Source of the DNA: CAYFJO01 sp964343305
GTDB lineage: Bacteria > Planctomycetota > Planctomycetia > Pirellulales > Pirellulaceae
Assembly: GCA_964343305.1 (NCBI GenBank)
Contig: CAYFJO010000054.1
Location: 1-38,408, forward strand
Length of the DNA stretch: 38,408 nucleotides
Direction of reading: 5' to 3'
Positions 8,483 to 15,861 of the stretch are shown in pieces (position 1 is the stretch's first letter; each line of letters opens with the position of its first letter). The translations under genes and the position numbers were made by a program. Under the pieces are notes generated by a model. The model searched no databases. It was not told the origin of the DNA and was given only the letters and a program-made list of their open reading frames with translations.

Positions 8483-10867
8483 TTATAGCATTCCAGCCCA
8501 CTTTCGTAGGCCCCATTCCGTTGCGATGATCGCGACGAACACGATGGCGAAGATGAGGGCAATGTACCATTGTCCCCAGATCGAAATCGGCGGCATGGAT
8601 GCAATCTGTACCTGGCGGCCTTCGGGCAGATCTTTGATGAGTCGATCCGCCGTCTTGATGGTATAAAACTTGCCTCGCGATTTTTTTGCTGCCAGCTTCA
8701 GGTCCGCCGAATCCATTTCGAGTTGCGCTTGTTCACCCGGCGGCGCAACGACGGTGAACTTGAGCGACGGTGGCGTTCCTTCCAACGTCGGCGTGGCCAC
8801 CCAGAGGTTGTAATTGCCCTCGGCCAGGCCGCTCATCGTGCCTTCGAAGATGCCCCGCGACGTCGCTTGGCGGCGAAGTTTGATATGTCGCCGACGACCG
8901 CCTTCGCGTTCCATCACAACGGTTACGCCATCATCTTGCGGCGGCGCCAGTCGGTCGTCGAAAAACTTGACTCGCAAACTGACCGGTTCGCCGCGTCGAT
9001 ATTTTTCACGGTCCGATGTGATCTCGGCAGCGCGCGAGCTACCCAGTAGTTTCGAGCGACTGAGGTAGCGGATTGTTTGAATCCAATACCGCGAGAAATA
9101 CTTGTCGCCCTTGCGAAACCGCCAACGATTCGTTTCGTCGGTCGAGTGGAAGACCACTTTGCCCGCGCCAACATAGTGCATCGAAATGACGGGCAGGTTG
9201 CGACCGTTGGTTCCGGTCAGCGTCGGGTGCTCGGCCAGGACGCGTGCCCCCGATTTCAAATCCGGTGCGTCGAGCAACCAATACAGATCGCCTAGCTCGC
9301 CCCAGATTTTTAAGTTTTCCGAAACGGAATCGCCCAGTTGCATTTGCGAACTGGTCAGCCCCATCGCCGTCGGCTGGACTTTGAATGGTTTGTCGTACGA
9401 CAAGTTTGGATCGGGCGATGTCACCGCGGCAACATCGATCGGCATCAGTTCGGCCAGCGGTGAGTCCCGATAATCAACCGGCATGTGTCGCTCGCCGGCG
9501 ATGAACACGATGCCGCCACCACGTTCTTTGACAAAGTCGGCGATGTGGTTCATCACCAGTTTTCCAAAACCATCAGGGTTCACATCGCCGAAGATGATCA
9601 CGTCGTATTCAAACAGCTCGTCGCGTCGCACCGGAAACACGCGTCGTACTCGATCGTCTGCACCCGCGTACTTCTCGTCTGCCTCTTGCAGCACCATCGT
9701 CAATTCGATCGATTTGCCCGCCTCGCTTTGTTCCCCGCGAAGTTGCCGCCCCAACAGAATACTCAAAAAATGAAATTCAAAGCTCGGTGTTTCGCTGGCC
9801 AACAGCACGCGGATCTTTTCATCGCGGACGGCGACCATGCGCGACTGACGGTTGTTTTCCGCGTTCGCTTCGCCATCAAGCGGTTTGAAATCGACGACGA
9901 ATTCAAATTCACCGGGCTCGTCAGGCCGATGCGTCAGCCGAACCGGTTGCGTCTGGCCATCCTTGCCGATCGTCACGGTTTGTTCAGACAACGTGCGCTT
10001 CTCGCCCTTCTTGCGAAGCCGCACGACGACCGTCTCGCCCTTGTATCCAGAACCGGTCAGTTTCACATCGAAGTTCACAATGTCGCTGACAAACACAACA
10101 TCATCGACCAGCAAGTCACTTAATCGCAGATCCTTCGGTGGTCGATCGTCGCCCAAACCAACAATATACAACGGCACGGACTTTCGCCGCGCGTAGTCCG
10201 CCACTTCGCCGACTTTCTTCCCATCTGTTGTGATCCCGTCAGTCAACAGAATCACACCGGCCGTTGGCCGACCACGCTGGATTTCCAAAACGTCGCGCAA
10301 GCACTTCCCCAGACGGCTGTTCGTCTGCTCGGCATCCAGCGACTGAACAAACTCGGCCATCGACTCCTCTGGATCCGACTCCGCCCTTGCGGACCCGCCG
10401 ATGCGGTAGATTTTTAAGTTGTACTTTTCCGACAGCAAGTTGAGCAATTTTCGGTCGTTTTCCAACAACAACACCTTCGCCAAACTCAGCCGATCGATCG
10501 TGCCGCTGCCAATCGACTCGACTCGCGACACCAGCTTCGACCGCAACCCATCGTCCGCATAATGATCCTCGAACAACATGCTCTGCGAATCATCAATCAG
10601 CACAACCATGTCCGGCAGATCCGTTCGATTGCGATGCAACATCCAACCAAACAGCGCTACGACCACCGCCACGATCAAGCAGAATCGCAGCGCGGCCAAA
10701 AACAATCGCAGCGGCAACCGCGACCGACCGCGATCCTTCAGGTACAACACAACGACAAAAACGAGTGCAACGACTGCAAACAGAAACAGCACCGCAGGCG
10801 CCCACATCCACGTTGGCTCCAACGAGTATTCCAGTCCTTCGCCGATTTTTGTTTCAGACCCTGACAT
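8483..10867 (-). CDS. Membrane VWA protein with glutamine amidotransferase-like region
   Basis: A 794-residue protein. Two N-terminal membrane helices (about 22-44 and 55-77) are followed by a von Willebrand A domain with an intact MIDAS motif DDSQS (92-96) and a later LTDG. Next is an Ig-like beta region, then a segment resembling class I glutamine amidotransferases (VLLASETPSFEFHFLSILL, then GGGIVFIAGE) in which no nucleophilic Cys is seen. A second beta region and a C-terminal membrane helix (about 765-785) complete it. The likely role is a metal-dependent adhesion or assembly platform in the inner membrane acting with the MoxR ATPase. It starts three bases after the stop of the BatA/VWA gene, so translation is probably coupled. 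The amidotransferase-like part is presumably structural. Confidence 0.88.
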   Translation of the reverse strand: MSGSETKIGEGLEYSLEPTWMWAPAVLFLFAVVALVFVVVLYLKDRGRSRLPLRLFLAALRFCLIVAVVVALFGWMLHRNRTDLPDMVVLIDDSQSMLFEDHYADDGLRSKLVSRVESIGSGTIDRLSLAKVLLLENDRKLLNLLSEKYNLKIYRIGGSARAESDPEESMAEFVQSLDAEQTNSRLGKCLRDVLEIQRGRPTAGVILLTDGITTDGKKVGEVADYARRKSVPLYIVGLGDDRPPKDLRLSDLLVDDVVFVSDIVNFDVKLTGSGYKGETVVVRLRKKGEKRTLSEQTVTIGKDGQTQPVRLTHRPDEPGEFEFVVDFKPLDGEANAENNRQSRMVAVRDEKIRVLLASETPSFEFHFLSILLGRQLRGEQSEAGKSIELTMVLQEADEKYAGADDRVRRVFPVRRDELFEYDVIIFGDVNPDGFGKLVMNHIADFVKERGGGIVFIAGERHMPVDYRDSPLAELMPIDVAAVTSPDPNLSYDKPFKVQPTAMGLTSSQMQLGDSVSENLKIWGELGDLYWLLDAPDLKSGARVLAEHPTLTGTNGRNLPVISMHYVGAGKVVFHSTDETNRWRFRKGDKYFSRYWIQTIRYLSRSKLLGSSRAAEITSDREKYRRGEPVSLRVKFFDDRLAPPQDDGVTVVMEREGGRRRHIKLRRQATSRGIFEGTMSGLAEGNYNLWVATPTLEGTPPSLKFTVVAPPGEQAQLEMDSADLKLAAKKSRGKFYTIKTADRLIKDLPEGRQVQIASMPPISIWGQWYIALIFAIVFVAIIATEWGLRKWAGML

Positions 10868-10870
10868 TTT

Positions 10871-13045
10871 TTACACGCTTGCCCCTCGTGCCCGCCCAAA
10901 GTGATACGCCAGAAACGACTCACAAAACAGCAGCAGCAAGACCAGCACTAAAACATATTGAAAAAGCTGCGATCGATTGGTCGACGGCAATTGCGGTTTT
11001 TCGAGGTCGTCGATTTTGTAATCTGATTGGAATTGGCTGGGCAACAGCTCGGCATCAAACCTTTCCAGATTGCTTTCACGCGTGTTCACATTCACGGCGT
11101 AGTATCGGGTATCAGATTGTGATTTCCCAATCTGCGCTTCATAGATTCCGCTTTGCCAAGTCCTGCCGTAAATCCACCGGCTGTCTTCGCCGTCCACACT
11201 CATCTTGACACTTTCCTCGCGGCCACTTGGTTTGACAATCTTCAGTGGCACATCGCCTAACGTATCATGGGCCACGCCTTGGATGTCTTCGCCGACCAGG
11301 ATCGTTCGGTCCGCCGTACGCCCTCGCACGGCCAACGAAAGCATTTCCTGAACCAGCGGCACAAAACTGGGCCACGTGTGAAACTCCGTCCATTGCGTCG
11401 GTGGGTCGGTCAGCCGGTCGAACGATTTTCCCGACACGGCACTGGCGTAAACAATCACTTGCCCGCGTCCGATCTTCTCTTCGACGATTGCTGGGTCTGC
11501 TGTGTCGAAAGTCATTGCAATCTCCGACGTCGTCTTGTCGACAGGCTTCAGGTGGATGTATCGCCAAACCGGTGTGTTGATCAGCCCGGACTTGGGATGG
11601 CCACGAAACGGAGCCGCAATCGAGTGGCGATATTCCAGCGGGTTGAATTGATGTTTTCGGTCGCCGACGACACTCTCAAGCCGCACCGGCAGAACACGTT
11701 TGCCCTTTTTGTTGTCGACGAGATATTCGTTGTAACTGTCCGCCTGAACAAGATCGCCTAGGAAAAACACGACCCCACCACCGCTGGCCAAATACTCGTG
11801 CAACACGGCAGCTTCGTCGCTACCGAATCGACCAACATTACACACCAGCACACAATCGAACTCGTTCAAGTTTTCTTCCAGAATCGCGTTCTCTCCGGCG
11901 ACCTTCGGTGTCACACGCGGCCGATTCGATTTCGATGGCTCCAGCGCGACACCAACATGCTTCGCCGCGCCCGCCTTGCCTTCGACGCACAACGCCGAGA
12001 TCGATTCGCGCACTGGCACGCTCAACCAACGATGGTTGTCCACACTCAGCGGGTCGCCCTGCACACGGACTTCAATATGATGTTCTCCCGGCGCGGTGAA
12101 CCGGTGGGTAAACGTCGCCGCCGCGCGGCCATTGGCCGGGACATCCACCTGCTGGTCATCCACGCGTTGCCCATCGACAAGCAACTCGACAGTTTGACCC
12201 GTCGCTTGCTGAGCGCCAAAGTTCTGCACTTCCACCTGAAACCGAGCATCGCGCCCGATCGTCATCAGCGAATCGAGCAACTCCAATTGCGTTACCGCCA
12301 AGTTCGTCTGGTCAGAGTCTCCAAGATCGAACAACACCAACGACGCTCGCTCAGACAGGCTTGTCACGCGCGTTCGGCATTCCGTCGAATCAACCGCATC
12401 CCAAGTCGTTCTGCCCAGGTCCGTAAATATACAAACCTTGCGATGCACCAGCCGGGGATGTCTTTCATCAGCCGCTTGCACGATCTTTTCAACTTCGGCC
12501 AATGTTGACGACAAACTAGCCCCGCCATGCGGCAGTTCAAGGTTATCGATCTCTTCCAGGACGTCCTCACGCGCGAATGCTGGCCTGCGAATCACGACCT
12601 GCGGCGGGTCGCTCATCATGACCAACGTAAAACCATCGCCCTGCGTGCTCTCGTCGACCAGTTGCGCGGCGAGGTCCTTGGCAACTTCAAACCGCGTCTC
12701 GTCCGATCGCTTGTAATCCATCGAATACGATCCGTCGAACACCAAGACCCAATGCGTTTGCCCGCCCGCACCGAGTCCCGGTGCAAACGTCGGAGCGTTC
12801 GGCAACAACGGATCGGCCAGCGCCACAGCGAGGGCCAACAAGATCGCCACGCGGATCAACAGCAAGATCAATTGTTCAACGGTAATCCGCCGCGAGTTCT
12901 TCTTCATCGCAGCCAGCAGATACTCCATCGCCGCCCAAGCCATCTCTTGATACCGCCGTCGGTTCCACAGATGAATGATGATCGGGATTGCAGCCGCTAA
13001 GCCCCACAGCAACATCCACCCGCTACCAAACGGAAAAAAACTCAT
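10871..13045 (-). CDS. BatA domain / VWA membrane protein
   Basis: A 724-residue protein beginning with the BatA (aerotolerance regulator N-terminal) domain: FPFGSGWMLLWGLAAAIPIIIHLWNRRR, then a second helix at about 57-78. A VWA domain follows with MIDAS residues DGSYS (104-108). After that come Ig-like and amidotransferase-like stretches (SGGGVVFFLGD) and a C-terminal membrane helix (about 697-716). In MoxR operons, BatA/VWA proteins sit in the membrane as clients or partners of the AAA+ protein. The ATG follows the DUF58 stop codon directly (TAA then ATG), a sign of translational coupling. No frameshift is seen. Confidence 0.9.
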   Translation of the reverse strand: MSFFPFGSGWMLLWGLAAAIPIIIHLWNRRRYQEMAWAAMEYLLAAMKKNSRRITVEQLILLLIRVAILLALAVALADPLLPNAPTFAPGLGAGGQTHWVLVFDGSYSMDYKRSDETRFEVAKDLAAQLVDESTQGDGFTLVMMSDPPQVVIRRPAFAREDVLEEIDNLELPHGGASLSSTLAEVEKIVQAADERHPRLVHRKVCIFTDLGRTTWDAVDSTECRTRVTSLSERASLVLFDLGDSDQTNLAVTQLELLDSLMTIGRDARFQVEVQNFGAQQATGQTVELLVDGQRVDDQQVDVPANGRAAATFTHRFTAPGEHHIEVRVQGDPLSVDNHRWLSVPVRESISALCVEGKAGAAKHVGVALEPSKSNRPRVTPKVAGENAILEENLNEFDCVLVCNVGRFGSDEAAVLHEYLASGGGVVFFLGDLVQADSYNEYLVDNKKGKRVLPVRLESVVGDRKHQFNPLEYRHSIAAPFRGHPKSGLINTPVWRYIHLKPVDKTTSEIAMTFDTADPAIVEEKIGRGQVIVYASAVSGKSFDRLTDPPTQWTEFHTWPSFVPLVQEMLSLAVRGRTADRTILVGEDIQGVAHDTLGDVPLKIVKPSGREESVKMSVDGEDSRWIYGRTWQSGIYEAQIGKSQSDTRYYAVNVNTRESNLERFDAELLPSQFQSDYKIDDLEKPQLPSTNRSQLFQYVLVLVLLLLFCESFLAYHFGRARGASV

Positions 13046-13945
13046 TTACTTCACCCTGGCCATTCGAGACGCGATGAAACTCGACAGCGTCAAACCCAAG
13101 TTTTGATCCGTCCGCATCAATTGATAATCCATCTGCTGCGTTTGGCAGCCCGTTTGCACTTCGCGGCGATACCCATCGAACTCCTGCAAATACGCCCGCC
13201 GCAGTGACGCCGGATCGGCCAACAACTCGGGCATTTGCTCCATCCCTTTGAACAGCGTCAAATTCTGAAACGGAAACTCAAGTTCCGCCGGATCCAGCAC
13301 GTGCATCAAGATCACATCGTGTCGCCGATGCCGAAAGTGTTTCAACCCCGCCATCATGGACGACACATCGTCGAACAAGTCACTCAGAATCAGCACCACA
13401 CCACGCTTCGTCAATCGCTCGGCCAATTCATGAAAAATCGGCCCGGTCGAGGTCTTTGCACCCGCCGGCGAGTTCTCCAGAACGTGCATGATCTGCTGCA
13501 ACTGAGCGGGACTGCTGCTGGGCTTGATAAAACTGCGAATCTCATTATCGAACGTCGCCAGCGAAATCGAATCCTGCTGTTGCAGCACCAGCCATGCAAA
13601 CGACGCAGCGATGCACTGCGCGTATTCAAATTTCGACATCGGCGAATTGGGTGCCCGATACCGCATGCTCTCGCTCGTATCGAGCACGAGATAACAAATC
13701 AGATTCGTCTCGTCCTCATACTGTTTCAAATACACCTTGTCCGTGCGGCCGAACACTTTCCAATCGACGTAACGCAAGTCGTCTCCCGGCGAATATTCTC
13801 GATGCTCAGCAAATTCGATCGAAAAACCATGATATGGGCTGCGATGCAAACCCGAGACGTAGCCTTCAACGATGTGCTGCGCGCGAAGCTGCAAACCTTG
13901 CAACTTGGCCAACGTCTGAGGATCCAAATACGATTGTGATTCCAA
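13046..13945 (-). CDS. DUF58 domain-containing protein (MoxR partner)
   Basis: This 299-residue protein carries the complete DUF58 core: RAQHIVEGYVSGLHRSPYHG near the N terminus, then EHREYSPGDDLRYVDWKVFGR, and a VWA-like site LVLDTSES (MIDAS-type, about 87-93). DUF58 proteins are standard partners of MoxR ATPases. The start is a TTG at 13945, supported by GGAG seven bases upstream and by agreement of the N terminus with the family; there is no better ATG. It is followed without gap by the BatA/VWA gene and preceded by the DUF5615 gene 23 bases away, instead of by MoxR itself. Confidence 0.92.
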   Translation of the reverse strand: MESQSYLDPQTLAKLQGLQLRAQHIVEGYVSGLHRSPYHGFSIEFAEHREYSPGDDLRYVDWKVFGRTDKVYLKQYEDETNLICYLVLDTSESMRYRAPNSPMSKFEYAQCIAASFAWLVLQQQDSISLATFDNEIRSFIKPSSSPAQLQQIMHVLENSPAGAKTSTGPIFHELAERLTKRGVVLILSDLFDDVSSMMAGLKHFRHRRHDVILMHVLDPAELEFPFQNLTLFKGMEQMPELLADPASLRRAYLQEFDGYRREVQTGCQTQQMDYQLMRTDQNLGLTLSSFIASRMARVK

Positions 13946-13968
13946 GATCGGTCTCCGAAATACTTACC

Positions 13969-14298
13969 TTACAGGAATTCCACACAATGCTTCATCGATT
14001 CGGCCGTTTGCGTTCTCCAAAGATGAGTCAAGCCAAGAATGACCTCGCCAATCGTTCTGTGCCGTGGATGGCAGAACGCAATTCCAGCATGTTCTCGGCC
14101 GTCGGATCCTAAACTCAAAAGATCGTCGTCGTGGGTGAAAAATACACGGTTATGGTTATGAGCGAATGCCAGTTGAGCTTCGTCGGTTGCACCGACGAGC
14201 CCCGCATCTTTCGTGGTCGTAACATCAATCCCTCGGAGTCGAAGCCCATTGGCAACCGCACCATTCACGTTCTCGTCAAGATGAAACCGAGTCTCCAT
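13969..14298 (-). CDS. DUF5615 PIN-like protein (toxin-like)
   Basis: A 109-residue protein matching the DUF5615 PIN-like family (Mut7-C related). The N terminus contains HLDEN and the middle contains FFTHDDDLL; these supply the acidic residues expected of a PIN-type nuclease site. I chose the ATG at 14298, which overlaps the DUF433 gene by 23 bases; longer in-frame extensions run inside DUF433 and look out of frame. DUF433 and DUF5615 genes commonly pair as putative toxin-antitoxin modules, though activity is proven for few. Here the pair lies between MoxR and DUF58, in the same direction as both. Confidence 0.87.
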   Translation of the reverse strand: METRFHLDENVNGAVANGLRLRGIDVTTTKDAGLVGATDEAQLAFAHNHNRVFFTHDDDLLSLGSDGREHAGIAFCHPRHRTIGEVILGLTHLWRTQTAESMKHCVEFL

Positions 14299-14599
14299 CG
14301 TTGCTCGTCTCGTTAGTGGAAGCGGTGTCTTCCAACTTGCGTTTCCATTCTTCAGCGGCTTTCTCCGAATCGCGAATCTGCTGATCGATGTCCAACTGAT
14401 TCGCGTAGTAAAAGGCGAGCGCCGCGTGCACATCCGAAAGGGTCAGATGCGGAAAGTCATTCACGATTTCGTCTGGCGATTGTCCTTGCTCTGACCAGAT
14501 AACAATGTCCGACACGCTGATTCGTGTGCCAGCAATACACGGCTTTCCGCCCCGAATTCCGTCCGTTGAGATGATTCGTTCTGAAAGTGGCTGGATCAT
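14276..14599 (-). CDS. DUF433 antitoxin-like protein
   Basis: This 107-residue protein has the typical DUF433 body: RIISTDGIRGGKPCIAGTRI, then IVIWSEQGQSPDEIVNDFPH and LSDVHAALAFYYANQ, a small helix-turn-helix-like fold. A charged C-terminal tail follows. It is probably the DNA-binding or antitoxin partner of the overlapping DUF5615 gene. Its ATG overlaps the stop of the tiny upstream ORF by four bases (ATGA), suggesting coupled translation. Confidence 0.9.
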   Translation of the reverse strand: MIQPLSERIISTDGIRGGKPCIAGTRISVSDIVIWSEQGQSPDEIVNDFPHLTLSDVHAALAFYYANQLDIDQQIRDSEKAAEEWKRKLEDTASTNETSNDGDSVSS

Positions 14600-14754
14600 A
14601 GCTCTCCTCGCTTTAAAGCTCGCACCTCAATGATACGCTTTGTACCCCAAACCCGCCGACACTTTCGCTTTCCGTTTCTTCCGAACAGGTTTTCGTTTTG
14701 ACATCTCCGACACTTCCAGTACAAGTTCATCCGCACGAGTTTTGTGGGAGTCAT
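14596..14754 (-). CDS. Tiny zinc-ribbon-like ORF
   Basis: A 52-residue ORF with WKCRRCQNENLFGRNGKRKC in its middle. One CxxC pair and a third Cys are present; where a second CxxC would end there is Val (KCRRVW), so it looks like a zinc ribbon missing one ligand. Support comes from context: it begins 18 bases after the MoxR stop and overlaps the DUF433 start by ATGA. There is no strong ribosome binding site. It could be a non-functional remnant, a real small regulator, or chance. Confidence 0.45.
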   Translation of the reverse strand: MTPTKLVRMNLYWKCRRCQNENLFGRNGKRKCRRVWGTKRIIEVRALKRGEL

Positions 14755-14771
14755 ATTTCTAGTAGGAACGA

Positions 14772-15821
14772 TTATCCCGCTTCGGCCGAGCGAAACACGT
14801 CGGGGAGTTTGCCGCCATCGCCGTCTTCGATCACCGGTGTACTGTCGATCAACCGCTGGATGATTTGGTCCGGCGTGATGCCTTCGGCGTCCGCTGCAAA
14901 GTTGGTTTTGATGCGATGACGCAGGACTGGTTTGGCAACGGCTCGAATGTCTTCTGAACTTACGTAGTTGCGACCTTGCAGGATGGCGCGGGCTTTCGCC
15001 CCCAGCACGAGATATTGACTCGCTCGCGGGCCCGCTCCCCACATGATGTATGACTGGATGAAGTCTGGCACGTCTTCCTTGCCAGCACGAGTCATGCGAG
15101 CCAGATGCAGGGCATAGCGGGCAATGTGGTCCGCGACGGGCACCTTGCGGACGATCTTGGTCAGGTCAGCGATCTGGTCGGCGTCCAGCGTGGCGGTGAT
15201 CGTCGCTTCGACGTCGGTCGTTGTGCGTTTGACGATGTCAAGTTCCTCTTCTTCGCTCGGATAGTCGACCATGACCATGAACATGAAGCGATCGAGTTGT
15301 GCTTCGGGCAACGGATAGGTGCCTTCCTGTTCGATCGGGTTTTGCGTCGCGAGCACAAAGAACGGTTGTGGCAAAACGTGTTTTTGTCCCCCGGCGGTGA
15401 CTTGTTGTTCCTGCATTGCTTCCAGCAATGCGGCTTGTGTCTTGGGCGGTGTGCGGTTGATTTCGTCAGCCAGAATGACGTTGCCGAAAATCGGACCCTT
15501 GAGGAAACGAAACTCGCGCGATCCCGTGGATTTATCCTCTTGAATGACTTCCGTGCCCGTGATGTCCGACGGCATCAAGTCGGGTGTGAATTGAATGCGG
15601 TTAAATTCCAGGGACAGTGCATCGGCAACACTGCGAATCATCAGCGTCTTGGCCAAGCCTGGCACGCCGACCAACAGGCAATGCCCGCGTGCAAACAATG
15701 CGACCAACAGTTCTTCGATCACCTCTGCTTGGCCCACGATCACTTTCGAAAGCTCACGAGTGATCTGCTGGTAGGCTTCGTTGAGTCGCTCGACTGCTTG
15801 GAGATCGTCGTCTTGAAGCAT
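14772..15821 (-). CDS. MoxR family AAA+ ATPase
   Basis: A 349-residue AAA+ ATPase of the MoxR type, a chaperone-like protein that helps assemble or activate membrane or metal-containing complexes. Walker A is GVPGLAKT (52-59), Walker B is VILADEIN (about 115-122), followed by RTPPKTQAALLEAMQEQQVT and the sensor-1 region FFVLATQNPIEQEGTYPLPE. The ATG has AAGGA upstream. It is 40 bases downstream of the PQQ-like gene and heads the DUF58-BatA-VWA series, from which it is separated by three small genes. Confidence 0.96.
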   Translation of the reverse strand: MLQDDDLQAVERLNEAYQQITRELSKVIVGQAEVIEELLVALFARGHCLLVGVPGLAKTLMIRSVADALSLEFNRIQFTPDLMPSDITGTEVIQEDKSTGSREFRFLKGPIFGNVILADEINRTPPKTQAALLEAMQEQQVTAGGQKHVLPQPFFVLATQNPIEQEGTYPLPEAQLDRFMFMVMVDYPSEEEELDIVKRTTTDVEATITATLDADQIADLTKIVRKVPVADHIARYALHLARMTRAGKEDVPDFIQSYIMWGAGPRASQYLVLGAKARAILQGRNYVSSEDIRAVAKPVLRHRIKTNFAADAEGITPDQIIQRLIDSTPVIEDGDGGKLPDVFRSAEAG

Positions 15822-15861
15822 GATAGTTCCTTTGTTTAATTTTCACGCAGAGGCGCGAGCA

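Noticed and set aside
8483..10867. Active glutamine amidotransferase
   Set aside because: The region has the fold signature but no Cys at the nucleophile position, so catalysis is unlikely.
15105..15839. Plus-strand open frame opposite MoxR
   Set aside because: MoxR is unmistakable on the other strand, and this frame has no domain or membrane pattern.
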